Notes: a model not told the origin generated them from the letters alone. A DNA stretch of 64,000 bases from Flavobacterium sp. HBTb2-11-1 (GCF_009826975.1 NZ_WUMO01000004.1:186001-250000); one strand, 5' to 3'; positions 16,677-25,530 are shown, numbered from the stretch's first letter. Translations and numbers: made by a program.

Positions 16677-18254
16677 TTATCTGAATTCTGAAAGAAGAAA
16701 ACCTTTCGAAATTTGCTTAAAATTTGCCATTTCGACGTATATCCAAGCTTCATCATGACCTAATTCTTTTGCAATTACTCTTGCCGTTTTCTCCGATACT
16801 TCAATTGCAGCCCTGGCATCTAAGAATAATAAACGAACGCGCCTTGCCAAAATATCATCAACTGTTCTTGCCATTTCAAAACGAATAGCCCAAACGACTT
16901 CTGCCATTGTAAATTCATGATCAGGATGCAATTTTTCTTTCAGCTCAGGTTCACTTTCCTGCAACTCGATTATTTTTGGAATATCTGTACCATATATATA
17001 AAGGTGATTTTCTCTATCGAAAGAATTAGTAGGACGGTTTCCGTGAATAGAAAGATGTTCGGTAGCACATTCTTTCTTCTGCAATTTCCCTGTTTTGATA
17101 GCTTTATCTATAATGTCCTCAGCAATTTTTCGGTAAGTTGTCCATTTTCCTCCCGTAATAGTAATAAGACCTGTTTCAGAAACTATAATTTTATGGCTCC
17201 TAGAAACTTCTTTGGTGCTTTTGCCTTCTTCTTTCGGTGCAGCCAACGGGCGCAAACCTGCAAAAACGGATAATACATCAGCTCTGGTTGGTTTCTTGGC
17301 GAGAAAACGTTGGGCTGTTTCCAATACAAATTGAATTTCGCTCTCTAATGCAATAGGTTCTAAACTTTGTTTTTTTATTAAAGTATCAGTTGTACCAACA
17401 ACAATTCGGTTATGCCACGGAACTGCAAACAAAACTCTCCCGTCTTTTGTTTTCGGAATCATTAAAGCATTTTCGCCAGGCAAAAAAGATTTATCAAGAA
17501 CCAAATGAATTCCCTGACTTGGAACAATGTATTTTTTATAAACCGTATCATTTAATTTCATGATAGCGTTTGTAAAAACTCCTGTCGCATTTATTACGGC
17601 AGAACCTTTTACATCATAGCTAATTCCACTTTCCTGATCTTGAACCTGAACGCCAATAATTTGGTTTTTATCGTCTTTCAATAAATTTACAACCTTTATA
17701 TAATTTAAAAGACAAGCTCCGTTTTCTATAGCTGTTTGAGCAAGATTAATTGCCAGACGAGAATCATCAAATTGACCATCATGATAAATAACGCCATTGA
17801 CCAAACCTTTTTCTTCAACGTTTGGAAGCATTTCGATAGTTTTCTTTTTTGAAAGATATTTAGAACTTCCTAAACTTAAAAAGCCTGATAAAAGATCATA
17901 AATTTTTAATCCGATAGTGTAGAAATAACCGCTAAGCAAATGATAATTCGGAATTACAAACGATTGGTTTTTCACTAAATGAGCGGCGTTTTGTGCTAAT
18001 AAACCTCGTTCTTTTAATGCTTCTCGAACCAAATGCACATCTCCTTGCGCTAAATATCGCACTCCGCCATGAACCAATTTGGTGCTTCGGCTAGAAGTTC
18101 CTTTTGCAAAATCAACAGCTTCAAACAAAATGGTTTTGTAACCGCGGCTTGCTGCGTCAACTGCCGTTCCGAGACCGCTTGCACCTCCGCCAATTATTAT
18201 TACGTCCCATTTTTCGGTATTTCGTAGTTTGGTTAATTGCTCGGAGCGGTTCAT
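16677..18254 (-). CDS. glpD: Aerobic glycerol-3-phosphate dehydrogenase
   Basis: FAD enzyme oxidising sn-glycerol 3-phosphate to DHAP with electrons to quinone, at the inner membrane. 525 residues. The N-terminal FAD-binding motif WDVIIIGGGASGLGTAVDAA is followed by the family signature SSRSTKLVHGGVRYL. IVVGTTDT and SVFAGLRPLAAP motifs are present, as is the C-terminal DAO_C region with TMAEVVWAIRFEMARTVDD. It is monocistronic here: no glpK or glpF next to it. A terminator-like hairpin at 18382-18414 separates it from the GNAT gene upstream. Confidence 0.97.
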   Translation of the reverse strand: MNRSEQLTKLRNTEKWDVIIIGGGASGLGTAVDAASRGYKTILFEAVDFAKGTSSRSTKLVHGGVRYLAQGDVHLVREALKERGLLAQNAAHLVKNQSFVIPNYHLLSGYFYTIGLKIYDLLSGFLSLGSSKYLSKKKTIEMLPNVEEKGLVNGVIYHDGQFDDSRLAINLAQTAIENGACLLNYIKVVNLLKDDKNQIIGVQVQDQESGISYDVKGSAVINATGVFTNAIMKLNDTVYKKYIVPSQGIHLVLDKSFLPGENALMIPKTKDGRVLFAVPWHNRIVVGTTDTLIKKQSLEPIALESEIQFVLETAQRFLAKKPTRADVLSVFAGLRPLAAPKEEGKSTKEVSRSHKIIVSETGLITITGGKWTTYRKIAEDIIDKAIKTGKLQKKECATEHLSIHGNRPTNSFDRENHLYIYGTDIPKIIELQESEPELKEKLHPDHEFTMAEVVWAIRFEMARTVDDILARRVRLLFLDARAAIEVSEKTARVIAKELGHDEAWIYVEMANFKQISKGFLLSEFR

Positions 18255-18381
18255 ATATGTATGGGACTTTTTATTTAAAGCAAACTTAACGAAATGAAAT
18301 TAAAAATTGATGAAGAAAAAAATTATGGTTTTTATTTGTTCAGGTTTCAAGTTTCAGGTTTGATTTGCCATATCTAAAAAA

Positions 18382-18414
18382 ATAACCCGACAGATTTTTA
18401 AAATGTCGGGTTAT
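18382..18414. terminator. Terminator-like hairpin upstream of glpD
   Basis: An 11-bp perfect stem (ataacccgaca and tgtcgggttat) with an 11-base loop lies between the stop of the GNAT gene at 18434 and the glpD start. It probably ends the leftward transcript from the GNAT/YeeE genes. The left flank supplies T-rich sequence on the minus strand. Confidence 0.7.
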
Positions 18415-18433
18415 CAATTTATGGATTGTGTTT

Positions 18434-18952
18434 TTACATCAATCGTTTTTCAAATGCTTTTCTTGCAGAGCCTCTAAAATAGACTTCTCCGCAATACGTA
18501 TATTTTAATCGGTCTAAAATTTTCAGCATCGGAGTATTATCGAAGTTGGTGTCTACTTTTATGCTGTAAATATTATTTTCGACAGACAAACCTTCAATGC
18601 TTTGGAATAATTTTGTTGCAATGCCTTTTCCTTTTGCCAATTTTGAAACGGCTACACGATGCACAACAGTGTAATCGCCATCAGTAAGCCATTTGCCTTC
18701 GATATTTTCGTAAGCAGGTTCTTTGTCAAAAATAATAGCCGCATAAGCCAGAATCGATTCGTTTTCTGTAAAAACATATCCGTAATCCTTTTCGATATCG
18801 CTTTTAATAGAAAGTTCGTTCGGATAACCATCTTGCCATTGTGTGCTTCCATCTAGTCGTCTTTGTTCGATAGCATCTTGCAGGATTTCCCAGATTTGAG
18901 GTATTTCTGAAAGATTTGCTTTTCTAAGAGATAGCTTTTCTGTTGTATTCAT
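18434..18952 (-). CDS. GNAT family N-acetyltransferase
   Basis: 172-residue predicted acetyltransferase; substrate unknown. N-terminal LRKANLSEIPQIWEIL is typical of the fold. Motif A reads VHRVAVSKLAKGKGIATKLF (about 115-134), with the acetyl-CoA loop KGKGIA. The SIKVDTNFDNTPMLKILDR segment follows. It begins 3 bp after the end of the small YeeE-like gene and so appears to be the last gene of the sulfur operon, although no functional link is evident. Confidence 0.93.
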   Translation of the reverse strand: MNTTEKLSLRKANLSEIPQIWEILQDAIEQRRLDGSTQWQDGYPNELSIKSDIEKDYGYVFTENESILAYAAIIFDKEPAYENIEGKWLTDGDYTVVHRVAVSKLAKGKGIATKLFQSIEGLSVENNIYSIKVDTNFDNTPMLKILDRLKYTYCGEVYFRGSARKAFEKRLM

Positions 18953-18955
18953 TTT

Positions 18956-19432
18956 TTAATGAGGCAATTTATCTTTAATCAAACCATATAGCCAAGTTCC
19001 AGCAATGGCGCTAACCAAAGTAACTACAATTACAGTTGCTCCCGTACCGATTTGAGCAAAAAGCGGACCTGGACAAGCTCCAGTAATGGCCCAACCGAAA
19101 CCGAATAATAATCCGCCGTAGATTTGACCTTTATTGAAAGTTTTTGGTTGAATTTCGATTTTTTCGCCATCAAGAGTTTTGATATTGAATTTTTTAATCA
19201 ATTGTACCGATATTAATCCAACTGCGACAGCGCATCCGATTACGCCATACATATGAAATGATTCGAGATTGAACATTTCCTGAATACGGAACCAGCTGAT
19301 GATTTCTGCTTTTACGAATACAATTCCGAAAAAGATTCCAACGATTAAGTATTTTAAGTTTGCGAATACCGTTTCTTTTTTCTGGCTTGCGTTAATTCCT
19401 TCGCCGTCTATATTTTTATTTTCTAAACTCAT
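18956..19432 (-). CDS. YeeE/YedE family membrane protein (small subunit, DUF6691-like)
   Basis: 158-residue inner-membrane protein with about four hydrophobic segments (roughly 25-45, 60-80, 100-120, 130-150). The conserved cysteine is in FGWAITGACPGPLFAQIG, the motif used for sulfur-group transport in the YeeE/YedE superfamily. It is paired with the next gene upstream, another YeeE/YedE protein, 10 bp away. Such two-gene pairs occur widely beside MBL-rhodanese and Crp genes in Bacteroidota and are thought to move thiosulfate or related reduced sulfur species. The exact cargo here is inference. Confidence 0.92.
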   Translation of the reverse strand: MSLENKNIDGEGINASQKKETVFANLKYLIVGIFFGIVFVKAEIISWFRIQEMFNLESFHMYGVIGCAVAVGLISVQLIKKFNIKTLDGEKIEIQPKTFNKGQIYGGLLFGFGWAITGACPGPLFAQIGTGATVIVVTLVSAIAGTWLYGLIKDKLPH

Positions 19433-19442
19433 TTTTGAAATT

Positions 19443-20012
19443 TTAAAGTGAAAGAATATAAGGTAAAATCAAAAGTGCCATTACAAAACCGCCAATCATA
19501 AAGCAGATAGTTGCTACCAATGATGGCCATTGTAAGTTTGATAATCCCATAATCGCGTGTCCGCTTGTACACCCGCCAGCGTAACGAGTTCCAAAACCTA
19601 CTAAGAATCCGCCCACTACAATCATAATGAATCCGCGAAGCGTTAATAAGCTTTCCCAAGAAAATAATTGTGCAGGAACTAAACCTGTATGATCTGTGAT
19701 TCCGTAGGTGGCTAATTTCTCTGATAATTCAGGAGCAATTTCCACCGGATTTGGATTCGATAAAAAATGAGCAGCAATAAAACCTCCGAAAAATATTCCA
19801 AGAACAAAGAATAGATTCCAGCTTTCTTTTTTCCAGTCGTATTTAAAAAATGAAATATTTGCAGGAATACAAGCCGCACAAATATGACGAAGCGAAGAAC
19901 TAATCCCGAAAGATTTATTTCCGATAATTAATAAAATTGGAACTGTTAATCCAATCAAAGGGCCTGCAACGTACCAAGGCCAAGGTTCTTTAATGATTTC
20001 TAATAAACTCAT
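19443..20012 (-). CDS. YeeE/YedE family sulfur transporter protein
   Basis: 189 residues from the ATG at 20012 (MSLLEIIKEPWPWYVAGPLIG). A longer frame upstream is simple-repeat DNA and is rejected. Four to five TM segments. It carries two Cys motifs: LRHICAACIP at about 43-52 and GFGTRYAGGCTSGHAIMGLS, the classic YeeE signature GTRYAGGCTSGH. Pairs with the downstream DUF6691-like gene (10 bp). It follows the MBL-rhodanese gene by 89 bp on the same strand, forming a probable persulfide/thiosulfate handling operon. Confidence 0.95.
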   Translation of the reverse strand: MSLLEIIKEPWPWYVAGPLIGLTVPILLIIGNKSFGISSSLRHICAACIPANISFFKYDWKKESWNLFFVLGIFFGGFIAAHFLSNPNPVEIAPELSEKLATYGITDHTGLVPAQLFSWESLLTLRGFIMIVVGGFLVGFGTRYAGGCTSGHAIMGLSNLQWPSLVATICFMIGGFVMALLILPYILSL

Positions 20013-20101
20013 TTTTTTTAGGTTCAAAGGTTCAAAGGGGCAGAGGTTCAAAGGAAAAAGCTTTGTCGCTTTGCACCTTTGCATCTCTGTACCTTAAAAA
20101 T

Positions 20102-21517
20102 TTATTTTAATGTTTTACTCTGACAAACGAAATCTGATTTTGGAACATTGGTTTTCGAAATTGCTCCAAAACCGCCTTCAACTTCAGAAAAATTTCTGAA
20201 ACCTCTTGCCTGAAGGATAGAAGCTGCAATCATGCTTCTATAACCGCCTGCACAATGCAAGTAAAAATGTTCATTTGGATTAATGTCTTTTACCCAGTCA
20301 TTGATATAAGCCAAAGGTTTGCTGTAAGCGTCATCTATATGTTCTGCGGCGTATTCTGTTTCTTTACGGACATCAACCACTTTATCTTCTCCAAATTTAA
20401 ATTCATTTGCAAATTGCTCTGCAGAGATTCTGTTTATAGTGTCAATTTCGAAACCTGCATTTTGCCAAGCCTCAAATCCGCCTTCCAAATGTCCGACAAT
20501 AGTATCAAAACCAACACGGCTTAAACGAGTAACAGTTTCTTCTTCCATACCAGCTGCAGTAACCAATATAATTGGCTGTTTTACATCTGCAATTAAAGTT
20601 CCAACCCATGGAGCGAAATCACCGTTGATTCCAATATTGATAGACTGCGGAATAAATCCTTTACTAAAATCGGCAGCACTTCTTGTATCTAGAATTAAAG
20701 CACCAGTTTCTTCAGCAACAGCTTCAAAATCTTTTACATTTATAGCTCTCATTCCGTTGTGTAAAACAGTTTCAAAGCTTTCGTAACCGCCTTTGTTCAT
20801 TGCCACGTTCATGCTGAAATAGGCTGGAGGAGGCAATAAACCATCGGTAACTTCTTTGATAAATTCTTTTTCGGTCATGTTAGCACGCAAAGCATAATTG
20901 GTAGCTTTTTGATTTCCTATTGTCGAAACGGTTTCTTTGCTCATGTTTTTTCCGCAAGCGCTTCCAGCACCGTGGGCAGGATAAACGATTACATCATCGG
21001 CAAGCGTCATGATTTTGTCTCTTAACGAATGAAATAAAATTCCAGCCAACTGGTCTTGTGTCATTCCAGCTGCTTTTTGAGCTAAATCTGGACGTCCAAC
21101 ATCTCCAATGAATAAAGTGTCTCCCGAGAAAATGGCGTGATCTTTTCCGTTTTCATCAATCAGTAAAAAAGTAGAGCTTTCCATAGTGTGGCCTGGAGTG
21201 TGCAATACTTTAATGGTTACTTTTCCAATTTTGAACTCTTGTCCGTCTTTTGCAGAAATGCAGTCAAATTCGCAAGCAGCATTTGGTCCGTAAACGATTG
21301 GCGCTCCTGTTTCTTTGCTTAAATCAACGTGTCCAGAAACGAAATCGGCGTGAAAATGCGTTTCAAAAATGTATTTCAGTTTCACTCCGTCGCGCTCTAA
21401 ACGATCCAGATAAGGCTGAATTTCTCTAAGCGGATCAATAATGGCCGCTTCGCCATTTGAAGTAATATAATATGCACCTTGAGCAAGGCATCCGGTGTAA
21501 ATTTGTTCTATTTTCAT
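20102..21517 (-). CDS. MBL-fold hydrolase with two rhodanese domains (persulfide dioxygenase type)
   Basis: 471 residues. Domain 1 (about 1-250) is a glyoxalase-II-like metallo-beta-lactamase fold: THFHADFVSGH with H54, H56, D58 and H63, then HTPGHTMES, SGDTLFIGDVGRPDL and YPAHGAGSACG. This set is typical of ETHE1-like persulfide dioxygenases. Domain 2 (about 260-355) is rhodanese-like but has ILVTAAGMEEE where the active-site Cys should be, so it is probably catalytically dead. Domain 3 (about 360-460) has an intact loop YLHCAGGYRS with C422. It should oxidise or transfer persulfide sulfur in the cytoplasm. It is first in the operon with the two YeeE proteins. Confidence 0.95.
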   Translation of the reverse strand: MKIEQIYTGCLAQGAYYITSNGEAAIIDPLREIQPYLDRLERDGVKLKYIFETHFHADFVSGHVDLSKETGAPIVYGPNAACEFDCISAKDGQEFKIGKVTIKVLHTPGHTMESSTFLLIDENGKDHAIFSGDTLFIGDVGRPDLAQKAAGMTQDQLAGILFHSLRDKIMTLADDVIVYPAHGAGSACGKNMSKETVSTIGNQKATNYALRANMTEKEFIKEVTDGLLPPPAYFSMNVAMNKGGYESFETVLHNGMRAINVKDFEAVAEETGALILDTRSAADFSKGFIPQSINIGINGDFAPWVGTLIADVKQPIILVTAAGMEEETVTRLSRVGFDTIVGHLEGGFEAWQNAGFEIDTINRISAEQFANEFKFGEDKVVDVRKETEYAAEHIDDAYSKPLAYINDWVKDINPNEHFYLHCAGGYRSMIAASILQARGFRNFSEVEGGFGAISKTNVPKSDFVCQSKTLK

Positions 21518-21679
21518 GATTCAGTAATAAAAATAATGGAAGACAAAGGTAGTCTTGTTTTTTAAAAAAATAGGTGACTAATGTTACAGAAATTAGGTTT
21601 TTGTGTAAAAAAATGTGGTGTTTGTCATATTCAGTTGAGATAAATTAAATTTAAAGTGGAGCAATTACGCTTTAAGCTT

Positions 21680-21687
21680 TAATTTTG
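21680..21687 (+). promoter_or_regulatory. Candidate -7 box for the HD-domain gene
   Basis: TAATTTTG matches TAnnTTTG, 36 bases upstream of the ATG at 21723. No TTTG -33 element was found at the usual distance, so support is limited to the -7 box. Confidence 0.4.
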
Positions 21688-21722
21688 CATATGACGAATG
21701 TCATTTCAAAACAAAAAAGAAA

Positions 21723-22313
21723 ATGAACACACAAAACTTATTGGATCAGATTGCTTTTATAAAAGAAATTGATAAAGTAAAATACATTCAGCGCAAGACC
21801 AAATTATTCAACAGCGACCGATGCGAAAATGACGCAGAACACAGCTGGCATCTGGCTTTGATGGCAATTGTTTTGGCAGAACATTCAAATGAACCGATTG
21901 ATGTTTTGAAAGTCGTAAAAATGGTTTTGATTCATGATATTGTAGAAATAGATGCTGGCGATGTATTTATTTATGATACAGTGAAAAATCATTCGAATAC
22001 AGATGAAGAACGTTTGGCCGCAAATAGAATCTTTGGTTTATTGCCTAAAAAACAAGCTGAAGAATTAATTGCCATTTGGGAAGAATTTGAAGCTGGAGAA
22101 ACCAACGAAGCCAAATTTGCAAAATCTATGGACAGACTTGAACCGTTATTGCAGAACACATCTAACAATGGCGGAACTTGGAAAGAGTTTGGAGTGAAAT
22201 ACGATAAAGTGTACGAAAAGAAAAGCGTTATTAAAGAAGGTTCAAAATCGATCTGGAATTATGCCGAAGGGTTAATTAACGAAAGTGTTGAAAAGGGGAT
22301 TTTAGAAAAATAA
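21723..22313 (+). CDS. HD-domain phosphohydrolase (HDDC2/YfbR-like)
   Basis: 196-residue cytoplasmic metal-dependent phosphohydrolase. The H..HD..D signature is complete: DAEHSWHLALMAIVLAEH supplies the first His, VLIHDIVEIDAGDVF the His-Asp pair, and KSMDRLEPLLQN the last Asp. The residues around ERLAANRIFGLLP fit the 5'-deoxynucleotidase or HDDC2-type group. The substrate is probably a nucleoside monophosphate, by family inference. It stands alone on the plus strand between the sulfur operon and cydAB. Confidence 0.9.
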   Translation: MNTQNLLDQIAFIKEIDKVKYIQRKTKLFNSDRCENDAEHSWHLALMAIVLAEHSNEPIDVLKVVKMVLIHDIVEIDAGDVFIYDTVKNHSNTDEERLAANRIFGLLPKKQAEELIAIWEEFEAGETNEAKFAKSMDRLEPLLQNTSNNGGTWKEFGVKYDKVYEKKSVIKEGSKSIWNYAEGLINESVEKGILEK

Positions 22314-22346
22314 CCAATAATACCACGCAATCAAAATCAAACATAG

Positions 22347-22415
22347 CCTGCGGTTTCAACCGCAGGAACACAATGCATATCACAATACGTTTCCCGTGGT
22401 TGAAACCATGGATTA
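22347..22415. repeat. Palindromic words in the HD-cydA gap
   Basis: Positions 22347-22366 form a 9-bp perfect hairpin (cctgcggtt, two-base loop). A related imperfect hairpin (cccgtggtt ... aaccatgg) follows at about 22393-22411. The first may end HD-gene transcription, though no T-tract follows. The remainder of this 390-bp gap is the palindromic element at 22449-22550 and AT-rich DNA. Confidence 0.55.
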
Positions 22416-22448
22416 TGTTTTTGATCATGTAAATCTATACGCAATCTT

Positions 22449-22550
22449 GTCATTTCGACCGAAGGGAGAAATCACACGCGGGATTCCGCAAAGAATATCG
22501 CTAATCTTTGTCGAGCCACTAGTGTGATTTCTCCCTTCGGTCGAAATGAC
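22449..22550. repeat. Dispersed palindromic intergenic repeat, copy 2 (perfect 29-bp arms)
   Basis: Inverted arms of exactly 29 bp (22449-22477 and 22522-22550; outer words gtcatttcgaccgaaggg and cccttcggtcgaaatgac) enclose a 44-bp centre containing attccgcaaagaatatcgc and taatctttgtcgag. Shares ends and centre with 3620-3748. It has the layout of a non-autonomous mobile palindrome or BIME-like element. No target-site duplication was recognised. Confidence 0.8.
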
Positions 22551-22703
22551 AAACTGTACGTAACTCAAAAAACAACAAGTGTCATTTCTACCCTTTAAAT
22601 TGTTGAAAAGTTTAACAAATATCAAGCGATAAACTTTTTTTAAAGGGCGTTAATTCGGGTTCTAATGGTTAAATTTGTGGAACTTCATAAACAAATTACC
22701 ATT

Positions 22704-24050
22704 ATGGAAGAAATGCTCTTTTATGATCGAATGCAATTTGCCTTCACGATTACTTTTCATTATCTCTTTCCGCAACTTACAATGGGTCTTTCGCTCATTA
22801 TTGTGTACTTCAAGTGGAAATATCTAAAAACTCAAGACGAACAATACAATCACGCCACTCATTTCTGGATGAAAATCTTCGCTCTCAATTTTGCAATGGG
22901 CGTTGTAACCGGAATTCCGATGGAGTTTCAGTTTGGAACCAATTGGGCGAAATTCTCCGAATTAACGGGTGGAATCATCGGTCAGACATTGGCAATGGAA
23001 GGAATGTTTTCTTTCTTTCTAGAATCGTCTTTCCTAGGTTTATTTTTGTTTGGAGAAAAACTTCTGGGACATAAATGGCATTTTGTAACCGGATTATTAA
23101 TTATGATTGGTTCTTGGGCCAGCGGATTTTTAATCATTGCCACACATTCATGGATGCAGAATCCTGTGGGTTACGAAATTCTGGAAAACGGGAAATTTGT
23201 ATTGAATAATTTTCAAGCTTTATTCTTAAATCCGTGGCTTTGGCCTTCATATCTGCACAATCAAGCAGCTTCTTTAGTTACAAGTTCTTTTGTTGTGGCT
23301 GGAATTGGAGCTTTCTATATTTTAAGCAAAAAGAATGTTTCTTTCGGGAAATTGTTTTTGAAAACAGGAGTAATCTTCGGATTGATTTCGAGCATTATTG
23401 TGGCGGTTCCAACGGGAGATTTAGCTGCTAAAAATGTGGTGAAATATCAACCTGTGACTTTTGCTGCAATGGAAGGGATTTTTCATACCGAAAAGAAAGG
23501 TTCAGAGATTGTCTTAATCGGGCAGCCAGACGTAAAAGATAAAAAACTGGATAATAAAATCGCTGTTCCAAATATTTTAAGTTTCCTGACTTACGGAAAT
23601 TGGGATCAGGAAATTCAAGGTTTAGATCAGTTTGAAGAAGACTTGCATCCGACCAATATTTCTGGATTGTATTATGCTTATCATATTATGGTCGGACTCG
23701 GAACTGTGTTTATCGGTTTGATGGTAATTTCTCTTTTCCAATTAATAAGAGGAAAACTTTTTGAAACCAAATGGCTTTTATGGTCGCTTATGTTTATGAT
23801 GCCATTTCCGTACATCGCCAATACTACAGGCTGGTACACGGCAGAATTAGGAAGACAGCCTTGGCTGGTTTATAATTTAATGCGAACAGCATCTGGAGCT
23901 TCACCAACAGTTTCGTCAGGAAATACATTGTTTACATTGCTTGGATTTATTGGTTTATACCTTTTACTGGGAATGCTGTTTTTGCTTTTGATTGGAAAAA
24001 TTATCAATAAAGGTCCGCGTCATGTGGAACTTTCAACAGAAAAAATATAA
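22704..24050 (+). CDS. cydA: Cytochrome bd quinol oxidase subunit I
   Basis: Inner-membrane terminal oxidase subunit carrying the three hemes. 448 residues from the ATG at 22704 (MEEMLFYDRMQFAFTITFHY); the frame runs further upstream but without family similarity. His in TFHYLFPQLT and Met in the LEGTNFMGIPMEF-like region are heme ligands. The signature GWYTAELGRQPWLVYN is intact. At 448 residues it lacks the long insert of E. coli CydA (522), so this is the short Q-loop type. cydB begins 2 bp after its stop. The enzyme is sulfide- and NO-tolerant in other species, which fits the sulfur genes on both sides. Confidence 0.97.
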   Translation: MEEMLFYDRMQFAFTITFHYLFPQLTMGLSLIIVYFKWKYLKTQDEQYNHATHFWMKIFALNFAMGVVTGIPMEFQFGTNWAKFSELTGGIIGQTLAMEGMFSFFLESSFLGLFLFGEKLLGHKWHFVTGLLIMIGSWASGFLIIATHSWMQNPVGYEILENGKFVLNNFQALFLNPWLWPSYLHNQAASLVTSSFVVAGIGAFYILSKKNVSFGKLFLKTGVIFGLISSIIVAVPTGDLAAKNVVKYQPVTFAAMEGIFHTEKKGSEIVLIGQPDVKDKKLDNKIAVPNILSFLTYGNWDQEIQGLDQFEEDLHPTNISGLYYAYHIMVGLGTVFIGLMVISLFQLIRGKLFETKWLLWSLMFMMPFPYIANTTGWYTAELGRQPWLVYNLMRTASGASPTVSSGNTLFTLLGFIGLYLLLGMLFLLLIGKIINKGPRHVELSTEKI

Positions 24051-24052
24051 GT

Positions 24053-25129
24053 ATGGAATTTTTTTGGTACGTAGTTTTAATGGGAATTTTGGCTGTTTAT
24101 CTCGTTTTAGACGGCTATGATTTTGGTGCAGGAATTATTCATTTATTTTTTGCCGATACAGAAAGAGATAAAAAAGTAATTGTCAATTCGATTGGTCCAT
24201 TTTGGGATGCCAATGAAGTTTGGCTGATTGCAGCTGGAGGCGTTTTGTTTTTTGCTTTTCCAACTTTATACGCTTCGTCTTTCAGTGGATTTTACTTGCC
24301 TTTGATTATGATTTTATGGCTCTTGATTTTTCGCGCTATCGGACTTGAAATGCGTGGGCAGATTCATAATCATATGTGGGAAGCAATTTGGGATAAAGCT
24401 TTCGGAATTGCGAGTCTGCTTTTGGCTCTTTTCTTCGGAATTGCTCTTGGAAATATCGTTCGCGGTGTCAACCTCGGAATGGTGCAAAATGGCGTTTCAA
24501 CGCAAGAAGCGCATTATTTCTTTCTGCCTTTATGGAATCCAACTTTTAGTCCGCAAGCGAATGAATTGGGAATTATTGATTGGTTTACGCTTTTCTTAGG
24601 AATTGTGAGTGTTGTCGCATTGACGATTCATGGCGCAAACTGGATTATTTATAAAACAAATTCGGCGCTAAATCCGAAATTGAAAAATGTTGTTTTTAGA
24701 CTGAACTTTGTGTTACTTGTTTTAGTATTTATTTCTTTGGGCATTTGGCACTTTATTGAGCCGAAACCATTTCATAATTTTGTTGAAAACCCGATTCTTT
24801 GGTTTTTTCCTTTAATGACTTTTGTTGGAATTGCGGGATTATTCAAAGTTCGTTCTTTCAAAAAAGATGGTCACGGATTTTTGTTTTCGACTTTGTTTTT
24901 AGTTGGAGGATTTGCTTCTACAGCGGTTTCGATTTTTCCAAATGTGTTGCCTTCAACCAATAAAGTAAATCCGTCATTAACGATTTATAATACTGCTGCT
25001 CACGAATACGGATTAAACGCTGGTTTAAGTTGGTTTTTTATCGCTTTATTTCTGGTGATTGTTTATTTTATAATTCAATATCGAGTTTTTAGTGGTAAAA
25101 TGGATGATGTAGGGTATGGGGAGCATTGA
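24053..25129 (+). CDS. cydB: Cytochrome bd quinol oxidase subunit II
   Basis: 358-residue integral membrane partner of CydA with eight to nine TM segments. The CydB N-terminus is clear: LAVYLVLDGYDFGAGIIHLF, then NSIGPFWDANEVWLIAAGG, LIFRAIGLEMRG and the C-terminal ALFLVIVYFIIQYRVF. Begins 2 bp after cydA. No small CydX-like ORF follows and no cydCD assembly genes are near. Confidence 0.97.
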   Translation: MEFFWYVVLMGILAVYLVLDGYDFGAGIIHLFFADTERDKKVIVNSIGPFWDANEVWLIAAGGVLFFAFPTLYASSFSGFYLPLIMILWLLIFRAIGLEMRGQIHNHMWEAIWDKAFGIASLLLALFFGIALGNIVRGVNLGMVQNGVSTQEAHYFFLPLWNPTFSPQANELGIIDWFTLFLGIVSVVALTIHGANWIIYKTNSALNPKLKNVVFRLNFVLLVLVFISLGIWHFIEPKPFHNFVENPILWFFPLMTFVGIAGLFKVRSFKKDGHGFLFSTLFLVGGFASTAVSIFPNVLPSTNKVNPSLTIYNTAAHEYGLNAGLSWFFIALFLVIVYFIIQYRVFSGKMDDVGYGEH

Positions 25130-25144
25130 TTTTTTTATAGCCAC

Positions 25145-25379
25145 TCCCGATAACTATCGGGATCACGAATTTTTATTTTGATTTGAATGGAATTCTGAAT
25201 TTTGTAACTATGAAATACACGAATTTTAATTCCTTTAATATCAAATCAATTGCCTCCAGTTTTAACTGGAGGTTTTTTGTTGAATTTGAAATTGGGCTTT
25301 AGCCAAACTTTGCGGTTTTTGGCTAAAGCTTTTTTTGTATACATTTTTTTCCTCCAGCTAAAGCTGAAGGCAATTGATT
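25145..25379. repeat. Nested palindromes after cydB, including a probable terminator
   Basis: Four inverted repeats lie in a row. Positions 25145-25162 are tcccgata-ac-tatcggga. Positions 25253-25272 form a hairpin (cctccagtt and aactggagg) followed by six Ts, the likely cydAB terminator. Positions 25296-25329 pair gctttagcc with ggctaaagc, followed by a T run. An outer 11-bp pair (aatcaattgcc at 25244-25254, ggcaattgatt at 25369-25379) encloses the last two. It looks like one dispersed composite element. No coding sequence. Confidence 0.7.
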
Positions 25380-25413
25380 GAAAATATTAAAAACAAAACG
25401 TCATTTTACCTGA

Positions 25414-25530
25414 GTCTGCGTTAGGGATAGAAGCGGTATCTCCCGATTTAGAAAAACAAGGCTTTTTTAGCCGTAGTTTTTGTTAATCGGGAATTTAGCG
25501 GATAGCCCGTTCGCCGCGGCGAAAACGCCA
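25414..25530 (+). ncRNA. Structured RNA element, probably Flavo-1-like
   Basis: A sequence word that I associate with a conserved Bacteroidota RNA occurs here: gcgttagggatagaagcgg at 25418-25436, then a hairpin, then gcggatagcccg at 25498-25509. Paired segments seen: gcgtt (25418-25422) with aacgc (25524-25528) closing the whole; tcccgatt (25441-25448) with aatcggga (25485-25492); aaaaac with gttttt inside it; and ttcgccgcggcgaa (25510-25523) as a terminal hairpin. It does not code. The name Flavo-1 is from memory of the Rfam family and needs a covariance-model search. Confidence 0.6.
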
